The position numbers and the translations under genes were made by a program. Source: Ruminococcaceae bacterium UBA3323 (GTDB lineage: Bacteria > Bacillota > Clostridia > Oscillospirales > Acutalibacteraceae). Taken from it: DNA of 8,513 bases. Below the pieces are notes generated by a model that saw only the letters and a list, made by a program, of their open reading frames with translations, did not search any database and was not told where the DNA came from. Of the stretch, positions 1-5,590 are shown in pieces (the first letter of the stretch is position 1; the number at the start of each line of letters is the position of its first letter). The stretch lies in NCBI GenBank assembly GCA_002361935.1, contig DESD01000058.1, positions 1,329-9,841 on the forward strand. The letters run 5' to 3'.

Positions 1-25
1 CACAGCTTCGGCTGTGCATTTTTTT
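1..25 (+). terminator. Intrinsic terminator at the left edge
   Basis: Six-base-pair stem CACAGC/GCTGTG closed by a TTCG tetraloop, followed after CA by seven T residues. The stem probably continues to the left of the window. It ends about nine bases before the ribosome binding site of the PIN-like gene, so it either ends an upstream gene or acts as an attenuator for the gene that follows. Confidence 0.8.
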
Positions 26-45
26 ATTGTATCGAGGGTTATAAA

Positions 46-417
46 ATGGCTTGCTTTTTAGTTGATTTTGAAAACGGCAACGGAAATATGATGAGCGGTA
101 TATCACATCTTCATTTAAGCAGAAATGATGAAATAATCATTTTCTACAGTAAAAACGCATCCCATTTGGCGATGGAAATACATCAGGAGCTTGAAAGAAT
201 CAAGGCTAAAAAAACGTATGTCAGGCTTGATACAGGCTCTAAAAATTCACTTGATTTTCAACTTGTTACCTACCTTGGTGCCTGCATACAGAAAAGCCCG
301 AAGAAAAAATATTACATAGTGTCAAAAGATAATGGTTTTGACTGCGTTTGCCGATTTTGGAGAGATAACAATATTGTTGTTAAACAAATAGGGCAATTCA
401 GTAATTACAATCCATAA
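46..417 (+). CDS. Small PIN/NYN-like domain protein (predicted nuclease)
   Basis: The 123-residue protein looks like a bare PIN-like (NYN/PIN superfamily) ribonuclease fold. The first strand reads FLVDFENGNGN with Asp7, Glu9 and Asn10; a central acidic residue is Asp70 in NSLDFQL; a third cluster is SKDNGFD with Asp95 and Asp99. This is the usual spacing of metal-binding acidic residues in the family, whose known members cut RNA. No signal peptide or membrane segment is visible, so it should be cytoplasmic. The ATG start is supported by GAGGG seven bases upstream (34-38). Related Firmicutes proteins often carry an extra C-terminal region; this one stops after the domain. It is bounded by terminators on both sides, so it is probably monocistronic. 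No antitoxin-like partner lies next to it. The fold assignment is by motif reading; the substrate is unknown. Confidence 0.7.
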   Translation: MACFLVDFENGNGNMMSGISHLHLSRNDEIIIFYSKNASHLAMEIHQELERIKAKKTYVRLDTGSKNSLDFQLVTYLGACIQKSPKKKYYIVSKDNGFDCVCRFWRDNNIVVKQIGQFSNYNP

Positions 418-421
418 AAAC

Positions 422-452
422 AGCAGGGCTGAATGTCAGCCCTGCTCATTTT
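422..452. terminator. Bidirectional intrinsic terminator between convergent genes
   Basis: An 11-bp perfect stem (422-432 with 436-446) and a three-base loop. TTTT follows on the + strand and TTTTT follows on the - strand. It starts five bases after the stop of the PIN-like gene and ten bases beyond the stop of the convergent acyltransferase remnant, so it serves both. Confidence 0.9.
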
Positions 453-456
453 AAAT

Positions 457-1025
457 TTATATTTTCTTCTTTCTGTAAATCAATGTGTCAAGCTTCTCGG
501 TGCATTGATCAAAGACTGCGGCAAATGCAACGGTTGCTGCAAAGCTGATTACCACAAACAAATATTTATATTCCGCAATACTTGACCACCCAGTAAATGC
601 AAGCAATGTAGTTTTAACGCCATAGCTTCTGCCCAAAGAAAGATTAAGTATTACATAAAACATCATTGCAATTGCAAAATGATACCAAACCTTAAACAAT
701 CTTCGGCCCGGGATACTTTTAACATATGCTTTTCCTTTTTTCTTATGGACTCCATCATACCGTATCCGGAGAAAAAAAGAAAGGTAACAACTACAAGCTG
801 ACCGAGAAATGTTTTCAGCAGGTCATACGGCTTATCCATTACACCATTTAGCTTTACATATTGAGCGGCATGACTAAGAAAAACCAAAAGCACAAAAATA
901 CCGTTTATTGACGTAGTCTGTGCAGGAGAAGAATAATCCGTAAAAAAAGCGTTAGTACCTTTTAGCCGGTTGTTTATCATAACCACAAAAAATATTGCAA
1001 ATAAAAACAATAGCACGTATCTCAT
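457..1025 (-). pseudogene. Acyltransferase-3 family membrane protein, frameshifted and internally deleted
   Basis: Two overlapping reading frames together encode parts of an acyltransferase-3 (acyltransf_3, OafA-like) integral membrane protein. These enzymes normally have about 330-350 residues and O-acylate surface sugars or polymers. The upstream part (from ATG at 1025, possibly a TTG at 1070) holds a first membrane span, the motif NGIFVLLVFLSH and a second span ending GYGMMESIRKK. The frame then breaks in a run of six A (736-741). Adding one base restores GKAYVKSIPGRRLFKVWYHF, the expected continuation. After FTGWSSI (about 570-580) the sequence jumps in frame to EYKYLFVVISF and the usual Lys-rich C-terminus, so roughly 130-150 residues of central membrane spans are missing. 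Either lesion alone would disable the enzyme. The gene also lacks a well-spaced ribosome binding site: GGAAAGG abuts the ATG. It lies downstream of the SDR gene, separated by a hairpin. Confidence 0.8.
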
Positions 1026-1089
1026 TCCTTTCCAAAAAATACTAACACTGTTTGCAGCATTTTGCAACAAATAATTATAAGCAAATTGA

Positions 1090-1113
1090 AAGAGGCACCG
1101 ATCAGTGCCTCTT
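1090..1113 (-). terminator. Hairpin after the SDR gene, likely terminator
   Basis: Nine-base-pair stem (1090-1098 with 1105-1113) and six-base loop, seven bases after the SDR stop codon. On the - strand it is followed by the imperfect U-rich stretch TCAATTTGC, so termination may be partial. Confidence 0.6.
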
Positions 1114-1119
1114 CATGCA

Positions 1120-1857
1120 TTACGCTCTTGCGCAGCCGTCTACCGAAAGAATATCGCCTGTCACATAGGAAGCAAGATCACTTGCAAGGAAAAGGAACGC
1201 ATTTGCAACATCCCTCGGCTCGCCGATTCTGCCAAGAGGAATTGTTTTGATAAGCGGCTGAATCATTGCTTCGGGCAGAGCAGCCACCATGTCTGTTTTT
1301 GTAATACCCGGAGCAACGGCATTCACTCTGATCTGGAACGGAGCAAGCTCACGTGCCAGGGATTTTGTTAAGCCGTTTACCGCAAATTTACTTGCAGGAT
1401 AGCCAACACCTGACGGCTGGCCGTAAATGCTTACCATGGATGAGGTATTTAAAATTACGCCTCCGCCGTTTTCCTTCATATTCGGAACAACAGCCTTTAC
1501 TGCATTGAAAATTGCTTTTACATTCAGATTCATAATGCTGTCAAACTCTTCAGCAGAAGTATCCTCAATCTTTTTATTGGCGGAAATACCGGCATTATTA
1601 ACCAGAATATCAATTTTTCCGTATTTTGCAATAATTTCCTCAACTGTTTTTACAACATCATCATAATCATTCAGATTCGGGCAATAGCCTGCCACTTCCA
1701 TGCCCTCTGCTTTAAGCTGATTTACTGCCTTATCAACAGTATCCTGCCTTGAACCGAACAGAATTACATCCGCATTGTTTTCCTTGAATACTCTTACAAT
1801 TTCAAGTCCGATTCCCCTTGTGCCGCCCGTTACAACGGCTACCTTGTTTTTTAACAT
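1120..1857 (-). CDS. Short-chain dehydrogenase/reductase, FabG/BaiA-like
   Basis: This 245-residue protein is a complete classical SDR, an NAD(P)H-dependent oxidoreductase. The Rossmann motif TGGTRGIG is at residues 10-17 and NNAG at 87-90. The catalytic tetrad is Asn112, Ser140, Tyr153 and Lys157 (GYPASK), with PG at 183-184. After the second strand it reads FGSRQ; a Ser-Arg pair there usually favours NADP(H), whereas an acidic residue favours NAD. Overall it matches 3-oxoacyl-ACP reductase (FabG) length and layout. SGVGYPASK, FLFLASDLAS and the FG-x-x-Q-x-x-VD segment also recall the bile-acid dehydrogenase BaiA. No fatty-acid or bile-acid genes adjoin it, so the substrate cannot be read from context. 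The ATG follows AAAGGGG (1867-1874) by nine bases. It is cytoplasmic, alone on its transcript, and preceded by a TATAAT box and an inverted repeat. Confidence 0.9.
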   Translation of the reverse strand: MLKNKVAVVTGGTRGIGLEIVRVFKENNADVILFGSRQDTVDKAVNQLKAEGMEVAGYCPNLNDYDDVVKTVEEIIAKYGKIDILVNNAGISANKKIEDTSAEEFDSIMNLNVKAIFNAVKAVVPNMKENGGGVILNTSSMVSIYGQPSGVGYPASKFAVNGLTKSLARELAPFQIRVNAVAPGITKTDMVAALPEAMIQPLIKTIPLGRIGEPRDVANAFLFLASDLASYVTGDILSVDGCARA

Positions 1858-1903
1858 TATAATTTACCCCTTTTAAATTTGACTTCATCGAAAGGAGTTT
1901 CTC

Positions 1904-1909
1904 ATTATA
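1904..1909 (-). promoter_or_regulatory. -10 box of the SDR promoter
   Basis: TATAAT on the - strand, 46 bases before the SDR start codon. No good -35 box lies at 17 bases (CGGAAC). TTGTCG lies at 21 bases and overlaps the inverted repeat, so the promoter may need an activator or be weak. Confidence 0.45.
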
Positions 1910-1932
1910 CATTCTTTGGTCACTCCGTTCCG

Positions 1933-1966
1933 ACAAATTAATAATAACACTAAAAAATTAATTTGT
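1933..1966. repeat. 10-bp inverted repeat upstream of the SDR gene
   Basis: ACAAATTAAT (1933-1942) and its exact complement ATTAATTTGT (1957-1966) are separated by 14 bases. The near arm overlaps the -35 region of the SDR promoter, the place expected for an operator. Because the DNA is AT-rich, chance is possible. Confidence 0.5.
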
Positions 1967-1990
1967 AAACAAAATCAGAAAAAGTGTCAG

Positions 1991-2027
1991 AAAATTGCAA
2001 AAAGCGGGCGGATAATATCCGCCCGCT
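1991..2027 (-). terminator. Intrinsic terminator of the M14 peptidase gene
   Basis: An 11-bp GC-rich perfect stem (2003-2013 with 2017-2027) and a three-base loop, followed on the - strand by TTTTGCAATTTT. It lies 26 bases beyond the peptidase stop and separates this gene from the SDR gene. Confidence 0.9.
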
Positions 2028-2053
2028 GCTTTTGTGTATCGTAAATTCACAAC

Positions 2054-4819
2054 TTAACTGTAATGCTTTATTACTCTGTTTATTGCTGTATAGGTATTTT
2101 GATGGTTTACCTTGCTTGGAGAGGTGTATTCAATAAGCACAGACGGACAGCGGTAGGTTGAATGAACATATCCCTCAATATAGCCATTGGTTGCACCGTA
2201 TCTTCCCTCGTGCCTTTCCGAAAGTCTCAATGCATTTCCGAAAATTGTGCACAAATCGTCTGTGCCATATGCTCCGTCAAGCCAGCCGTGAAAATCGGTA
2301 TACACATCCGGTCTGTATTTCTTCAAAAGATTTACCATCGCACGGGTTTCCGTTGCCTTAAATGCACCCGACATAAAATCTCTGTTCATATCAATATGAT
2401 TTGCCGTGCATCTGCCGAAAGCCGTTGAGCAGGCACGCTGATTATTCGTTCCGGCAATTGTTCCGTCCGGATTCAGGCAAGGAATAATTACCAATCTGAA
2501 ATTACCCAGATTACCCGGATTTTCAGCATAATATTTTACCAGCTTATTGCCTTCTTCCACAAGAACCTTACCGTCCCTGCTGTAGGAATCCTCAAATCCA
2601 TGAATCGCAAAATTCATAACATAGGTCTTTTTATACTTGCCGTTTGCAGGCGTAATGATATAAGCTTCAAGATTTCTGCCCTGATAGGATTTTCCGAATA
2701 CGTACTTTGTTACATTGCTGTAATCATAGCTTACCTGCGTTGCAACCTGATTAAGATAAAGGCAGTTATTTTCATTAACAACAGATATTCTGACAGTTGC
2801 CGCCATACCGTTATAAGAAGTAACAGTAATATCGGCAATGCCTGTTTTAACGCCTGTAACGATACCGTTTGAGGATACCTTGGCAACGGAAGTATTGGAA
2901 GATTTATATGTTAGCTTGCGGCTTGCAGATCCGCTAGTAAGCCGAACCTTCAGCTTATACTGACTGGTTCCGTACTGAACCTTTGTATTGGAATTTGTTA
3001 TGGCAATGCTTGTTGGGGCTTTCTTAACCGTTACCTTGCAGGTTGCCTTTTTACCGTTATATGTTTTACAGGTAATTGTTGCTGTTCCTGCGGACACACC
3101 TGTCACCACACCGGAACCATTTACGGCTGCGACCTTTGCATTTGAGCTAGACCATGCACGAAGCCTTGAATAGCCGCCGTGTATTGTTGAATCAATATCA
3201 AGGCTCTTTTCTCCCACACCGATTGTTGCAGATGTATAATTAAGAGAAACAGAGGTTGGCGCACTTTTTACCGTAATTTTGGCTGATGCTTTTTTACCGT
3301 TTTTGTACACAGCCGTAATCGTTGCCGTGCCTGTTTTCTTTGCAGTAACAACACCCTTTGAGGATACTGATACAATGCTGCTGTTGCTTGAGGAATATCT
3401 AATATCGGAATTCAGAACAACATTATCCTGCGTTGCAACGGTAAGCTGTGAAGTTTCTTTAAGGCCAAGCGTAATATCGCCCTGTTTGATTTGAATTGAG
3501 CTGACAGAATACTTTGCATTTACAACTGCACTGTACGCAGATGTAATGCTTTCATCCTTACTGCTAATGGCCTTCATTTTATATGCATACTGCTTGCCGT
3601 AAGCGGCAACTGCGGTTGTAAAGGAAGCGGCGCCTGTTGTTTTCATAACCTTATAGGAGCCATTTGCCTGCCTGATATAAAGATCATATTTATCAGCGCC
3701 TGCTACCGCATTCCAATAAAGCCTGAAGGTGCCGTTTGCATTTACTGTTACCTTCAGGACAGGCGTTTGCAGAATGGTATCATTTACCGCCTGCACTTCT
3801 GCACTGAAAGCCGAATTGAGGCTGCTGTTTTTGCTATTGACTGCTTTCATTTTATAGGAATATTTCTTGCCATATGCACCGATAGCAGTTGTAAAGGACT
3901 TATCACCTGTTGTTTTCATAACTTTATAAGAGCCGTCTGCCTGTCTGATATAAAGCTCATATTTGTCTGCGCCTGCTACTGCACTCCAGTAAAGCTTAAA
4001 TGTGCCGTCTGCATTTTCGGTTACTTTAAGAGCAGGTGTTGATAATTTATTATGGTTTACTGCACCTACGGTATTGCTGAAATCGGATGCAGCATCGGCA
4101 TTATCACTGTCTAATGCTTTCATCTTATAGCTGTAATTCTTACCATATGACGCAACTGCGGTTGTAAAGGAAGTGGCACCTGTTGTTTTCATAACCTTAT
4201 AGGAGCCGTCCGCCTGCTTGATATAAAGATCATATTTATCAGCGCCTGCCACTGCATCCCAGGAAAGCTTAAAGCTTCCGTTTGAATTAACGGCTATCTT
4301 TAACGAAGGTTTCTGCAGCTTAACATCGTTTACAATGCTGACGGTGTTGCTGAAATCGGAATTAAAACTGCTGTCTGCATTATGGATGGCTTTCATTTTA
4401 TAGCTGTATTCCTTGCCATAAGCTGCAAAAGCGGTGACAAACGAAGTATCACTTGTTGTTTTCATAACCTTATAGGAGCCGTTCGCCTGCCTGATATAAA
4501 GATCATATTTATCAGCACCGTCTGTTTCATTCCAGGATAAGGTAAAGGTACCGTCCTTATTGACCGAAACCTTCAGTTCAGGTGCTTCAATTCTGCCTGT
4601 TGCAGGAATAATTTCAGTTTGGACATCTCCGCATTCCGCACAGGTTAAGGTTTTGATTCCATCCTGCGAATAGGTGGATTCTTTTGTTATTTCGGAAATG
4701 TAATTGTGAATATGCTCTGTTGTTTCCTCCGTATCAGTCTGGGCAAATACAACTGCCGCAGAGCATATGCCGACAATCAAAATTATACTTGCAAAAAAAC
4801 AAGAAACTATTTTTTTCAT
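2054..4819 (-). CDS. Secreted multidomain M14 zinc carboxypeptidase with FN3-like and BIG2 domains
   Basis: The 921-residue protein starts with a Sec signal peptide (likely cut after VVFA, residue 26). Next is a short His/Cys element (His36, His38, Cys60, Cys63), then four FN3-like repeats (about 77-437) with an exact 91-residue period marked by Trp96, 187, 278 and 369. Three BIG2 Ig-like domains follow (about 437-518, 520-600, 601-682), then an M14 metallopeptidase domain (about 690-921). Zinc ligands are His740 and Glu743 in HGFED and His844 in DFHGW. NPDG is at 783-786, substrate-binding Asn812-Arg813 in DMNRDF, and catalytic Glu897 in IEYTSP. All key residues are present, so activity is expected. 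M14 enzymes remove C-terminal residues from peptides or cut peptidoglycan stem peptides; which applies here is unknown. There is no LPxTG or SLH anchor; the Ig-like domains may bind wall, mucin or glycans. The catalytic domain being last is uncommon. AGGAGG sits eight bases before ATG. It is monocistronic. Confidence 0.9.
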   Translation of the reverse strand: MKKIVSCFFASIILIVGICSAAVVFAQTDTEETTEHIHNYISEITKESTYSQDGIKTLTCAECGDVQTEIIPATGRIEAPELKVSVNKDGTFTLSWNETDGADKYDLYIRQANGSYKVMKTTSDTSFVTAFAAYGKEYSYKMKAIHNADSSFNSDFSNTVSIVNDVKLQKPSLKIAVNSNGSFKLSWDAVAGADKYDLYIKQADGSYKVMKTTGATSFTTAVASYGKNYSYKMKALDSDNADAASDFSNTVGAVNHNKLSTPALKVTENADGTFKLYWSAVAGADKYELYIRQADGSYKVMKTTGDKSFTTAIGAYGKKYSYKMKAVNSKNSSLNSAFSAEVQAVNDTILQTPVLKVTVNANGTFRLYWNAVAGADKYDLYIRQANGSYKVMKTTGAASFTTAVAAYGKQYAYKMKAISSKDESITSAYSAVVNAKYSVSSIQIKQGDITLGLKETSQLTVATQDNVVLNSDIRYSSSNSSIVSVSSKGVVTAKKTGTATITAVYKNGKKASAKITVKSAPTSVSLNYTSATIGVGEKSLDIDSTIHGGYSRLRAWSSSNAKVAAVNGSGVVTGVSAGTATITCKTYNGKKATCKVTVKKAPTSIAITNSNTKVQYGTSQYKLKVRLTSGSASRKLTYKSSNTSVAKVSSNGIVTGVKTGIADITVTSYNGMAATVRISVVNENNCLYLNQVATQVSYDYSNVTKYVFGKSYQGRNLEAYIITPANGKYKKTYVMNFAIHGFEDSYSRDGKVLVEEGNKLVKYYAENPGNLGNFRLVIIPCLNPDGTIAGTNNQRACSTAFGRCTANHIDMNRDFMSGAFKATETRAMVNLLKKYRPDVYTDFHGWLDGAYGTDDLCTIFGNALRLSERHEGRYGATNGYIEGYVHSTYRCPSVLIEYTSPSKVNHQNTYTAINRVIKHYS
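3509..4591 (-). repeat. Four tandem FN3-like coding repeats, 273-bp period
   Basis: Units run about 4322-4591, 4049-4318, 3776-4045 and 3509-3772. The anchors P-x-LK, the Trp, and GSYKVMKTT recur every 91 residues exactly. Parts are nearly identical as DNA, notably the segment encoding YKVMKTT and the following YDLYI-type strand. This points to recent duplication or ongoing homogenisation, and makes the copy number prone to change by recombination. Confidence 0.9.
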
Positions 4820-4827
4820 AAACCTCT

Positions 4828-4833
4828 CCTCCT
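4828..4833 (-). promoter_or_regulatory. Ribosome binding site of the M14 peptidase gene
   Basis: AGGAGG on the - strand, eight bases before the ATG at 4819. A perfect site with ideal spacing, followed directly by a signal peptide, fixes the start. Confidence 0.9.
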
Positions 4834-4859
4834 AAAAATCTCTTGTTGTTAAAAAGCAA

Positions 4860-4981
4860 GATTCTGAATTATCACTGTTTTTGAGTATACTACCGTAAAA
4901 TTGCCAAGTCAATGGAAAATAATATAATGTTTTTCGTTATCGTACTGAAGCCTTATACATTTATATACACAATTCAGAATC
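4860..4981. repeat. 11-bp inverted repeat flanking the peptidase promoter
   Basis: GATTCTGAATT (4860-4870) and its exact complement AATTCAGAATC (4971-4981) lie on either side of the promoter, with 100 bases between. It could be a pair of regulator sites bridged by looping, or chance. Confidence 0.45.
4884..4912 (-). promoter_or_regulatory. Sigma-A-type promoter of the M14 peptidase gene
   Basis: TTGACT (4907-4912) and TATACT (4884-4889) on the - strand with a 17-base spacer. The start point would be near 4877, giving a leader of about 58 bases. Confidence 0.8.
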
Positions 4982-5091
4982 AAAAAAAGTTGCACACAGC
5001 TTGCCGTTGACGATTGTTTAAAAGCATTTCAGCCCAAAGAAGCTATAGGCTGAATTATGCTTCAAACAATACGAGTTACAAGTGTAACTAT
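4981..5091 (-). ncRNA. Candidate structured small RNA or long leader
   Basis: Downstream of the - strand promoter at 5098-5126 a transcript starting near 5091 would first carry a short hairpin (5075-5088). A 58-nt long hairpin follows (5013-5070), built from stems of 7, 6 and 7 bp (ATTGTTT/AAACAAT, AAGCAT/ATGCTT, TTCAGCC/GGCTGAA). The transcript reaches a run of seven U at 4988-4982. No protein with a ribosome binding site lies here. The U run is 24 bases past the hairpin, so this is not a standard terminator; the transcript might continue into the peptidase gene. No known RNA family is recognised. Confidence 0.4.
5013..5070. repeat. Long imperfect hairpin
   Basis: The arms pair as ATTGTTT/AAACAAT, then AAGCAT/ATGCTT, then TTCAGCC/GGCTGAA (- strand reading), interrupted by a small internal loop and a two-base bulge around a loop of about 12 bases. 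About 20 paired positions in 58 bases is well beyond ordinary intergenic DNA. Confidence 0.7.
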
Positions 5092-5113
5092 ATATTCAGT
5101 TTACAACTGTAAC
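5075..5113. promoter_or_regulatory. Two TACAnnTGTA operators (BlaI/MecI/CopY type)
   Basis: GTTACAAGTGTAAC (5075-5088) is a perfect 6+2+6 palindrome. TTTACAACTGTAAC (5100-5113) shares its core. Both contain TACAnnTGTA, the core recognised by BlaI, MecI and CopY repressors in other Firmicutes. Their centres are 25 bp apart. One covers the spacer and -10 edge of the - strand promoter, the other lies just downstream of the start point, as in repressed bla, mec and cop promoters. No BlaI-family gene is in the window. Confidence 0.6.
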
Positions 5114-5126
5114 TCAAGAATGTCAA
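5098..5126 (-). promoter_or_regulatory. Second - strand promoter, upstream of the candidate RNA
   Basis: Consensus TTGACA (5121-5126) and TAAACT (5098-5103) on the - strand with a 17-base spacer. It is overlapped by the two TACAnnTGTA palindromes. The nearest downstream gene is the peptidase, 270 bases away, which has its own promoter. Confidence 0.65.
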
Positions 5127-5550
5127 GACCATTCTGCATTTTTTTATGCGCTTATTACTTAAGTATAAAATCTGCTTGAAAGTGTTGCATAAAGTTTTAA
5201 AAAATTTTTTGATTATCTGCAACGGATTTCAGATATAGCAGCAATATACAAAGTTTAAACAATAAAAAAACGGGCGAGCAATATTGATTTGCCAAAATAT
5301 CCCTTTGTCTGACACCATAAAACCACAATTTTTGGTAATAGTCAATAGCACAATCGAATTTTCGTTCGCTTGCACAAAACGACGGTTTTAAGCGGTTTTT
5401 CAAGAATTTTTTATCAAGTTTGTTCATTTATCAAGGAGTTTTGAAAAAGTCATAAAAAACATTATTTTTTATTTTCCTTGATTTATCAAGGAGTATGAAT
5501 TTTTTACTGTTTCAGTCTGTTTTGTGCAATATGCACAAAGGATTTCAGGC
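5127..5550. other. AT-rich intergenic stretch without a supported gene
   Basis: No reading frame here has a ribosome binding site or a recognisable domain. A 76-codon frame (5197-5427, - strand) has an ATG but no Shine-Dalgarno sequence. The notable content is the repeated ATTTATCAAGGAGT element at 5426-5494 and poly-A/T tracts. It may be decayed sequence. Confidence 0.5.
5426..5494. repeat. 14-bp direct repeat, one copy within a perfect palindrome
   Basis: ATTTATCAAGGAGT occurs at 5426-5439 and 5481-5494, 55 bases apart. The second copy forms the right half of TCCTTGATTTATCAAGGA (5475-5492), with 8-bp arms and a two-base centre. TTATCAAG also occurs at 5411-5418. Function unknown; a binding site or a remnant of a mobile sequence would fit. 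Confidence 0.6.
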
Positions 5551-5584
5551 AAAAAAAGTAGGCTATCCGTAAGGATAGCCTTTT
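5551..5584. terminator. Intrinsic terminator of the lipoprotein operon
   Basis: Eight-base-pair stem GGCTATCC/GGATAGCC (5561-5568 with 5573-5580) and a four-base loop. On the - strand it is followed by TAC and then seven T; on the + strand by TTTT. It lies ten bases past the stop of the second lipoprotein and could work in both directions. Confidence 0.9.
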
Positions 5585-5590
5585 CAATTG

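Noticed and set aside
3509..4591. Regular repeats that could suggest a CRISPR array
   Set aside because: The 273-bp period is in frame, and the units translate into FN3-like domains with conserved Trp and Tyr; there are no short repeats with unique spacers.
5117..5145. Possible + strand terminator, AGAATG/CATTCT followed by seven T
   Set aside because: The stem is only 6 bp with few GC pairs, the T tract starts three bases away, and no + strand gene lies upstream.
5197..5427. 76-codon - strand reading frame in the gene-poor stretch
   Set aside because: It has an ATG but no ribosome binding site, no recognised domain, and odd composition. It may be a relic, but coding use is not supported.
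5493..5574. 26-codon + strand reading frame after AAGGAGT
   Set aside because: The GGAG is a single base from the ATG, too close to work, and the frame ends inside the terminator hairpin.
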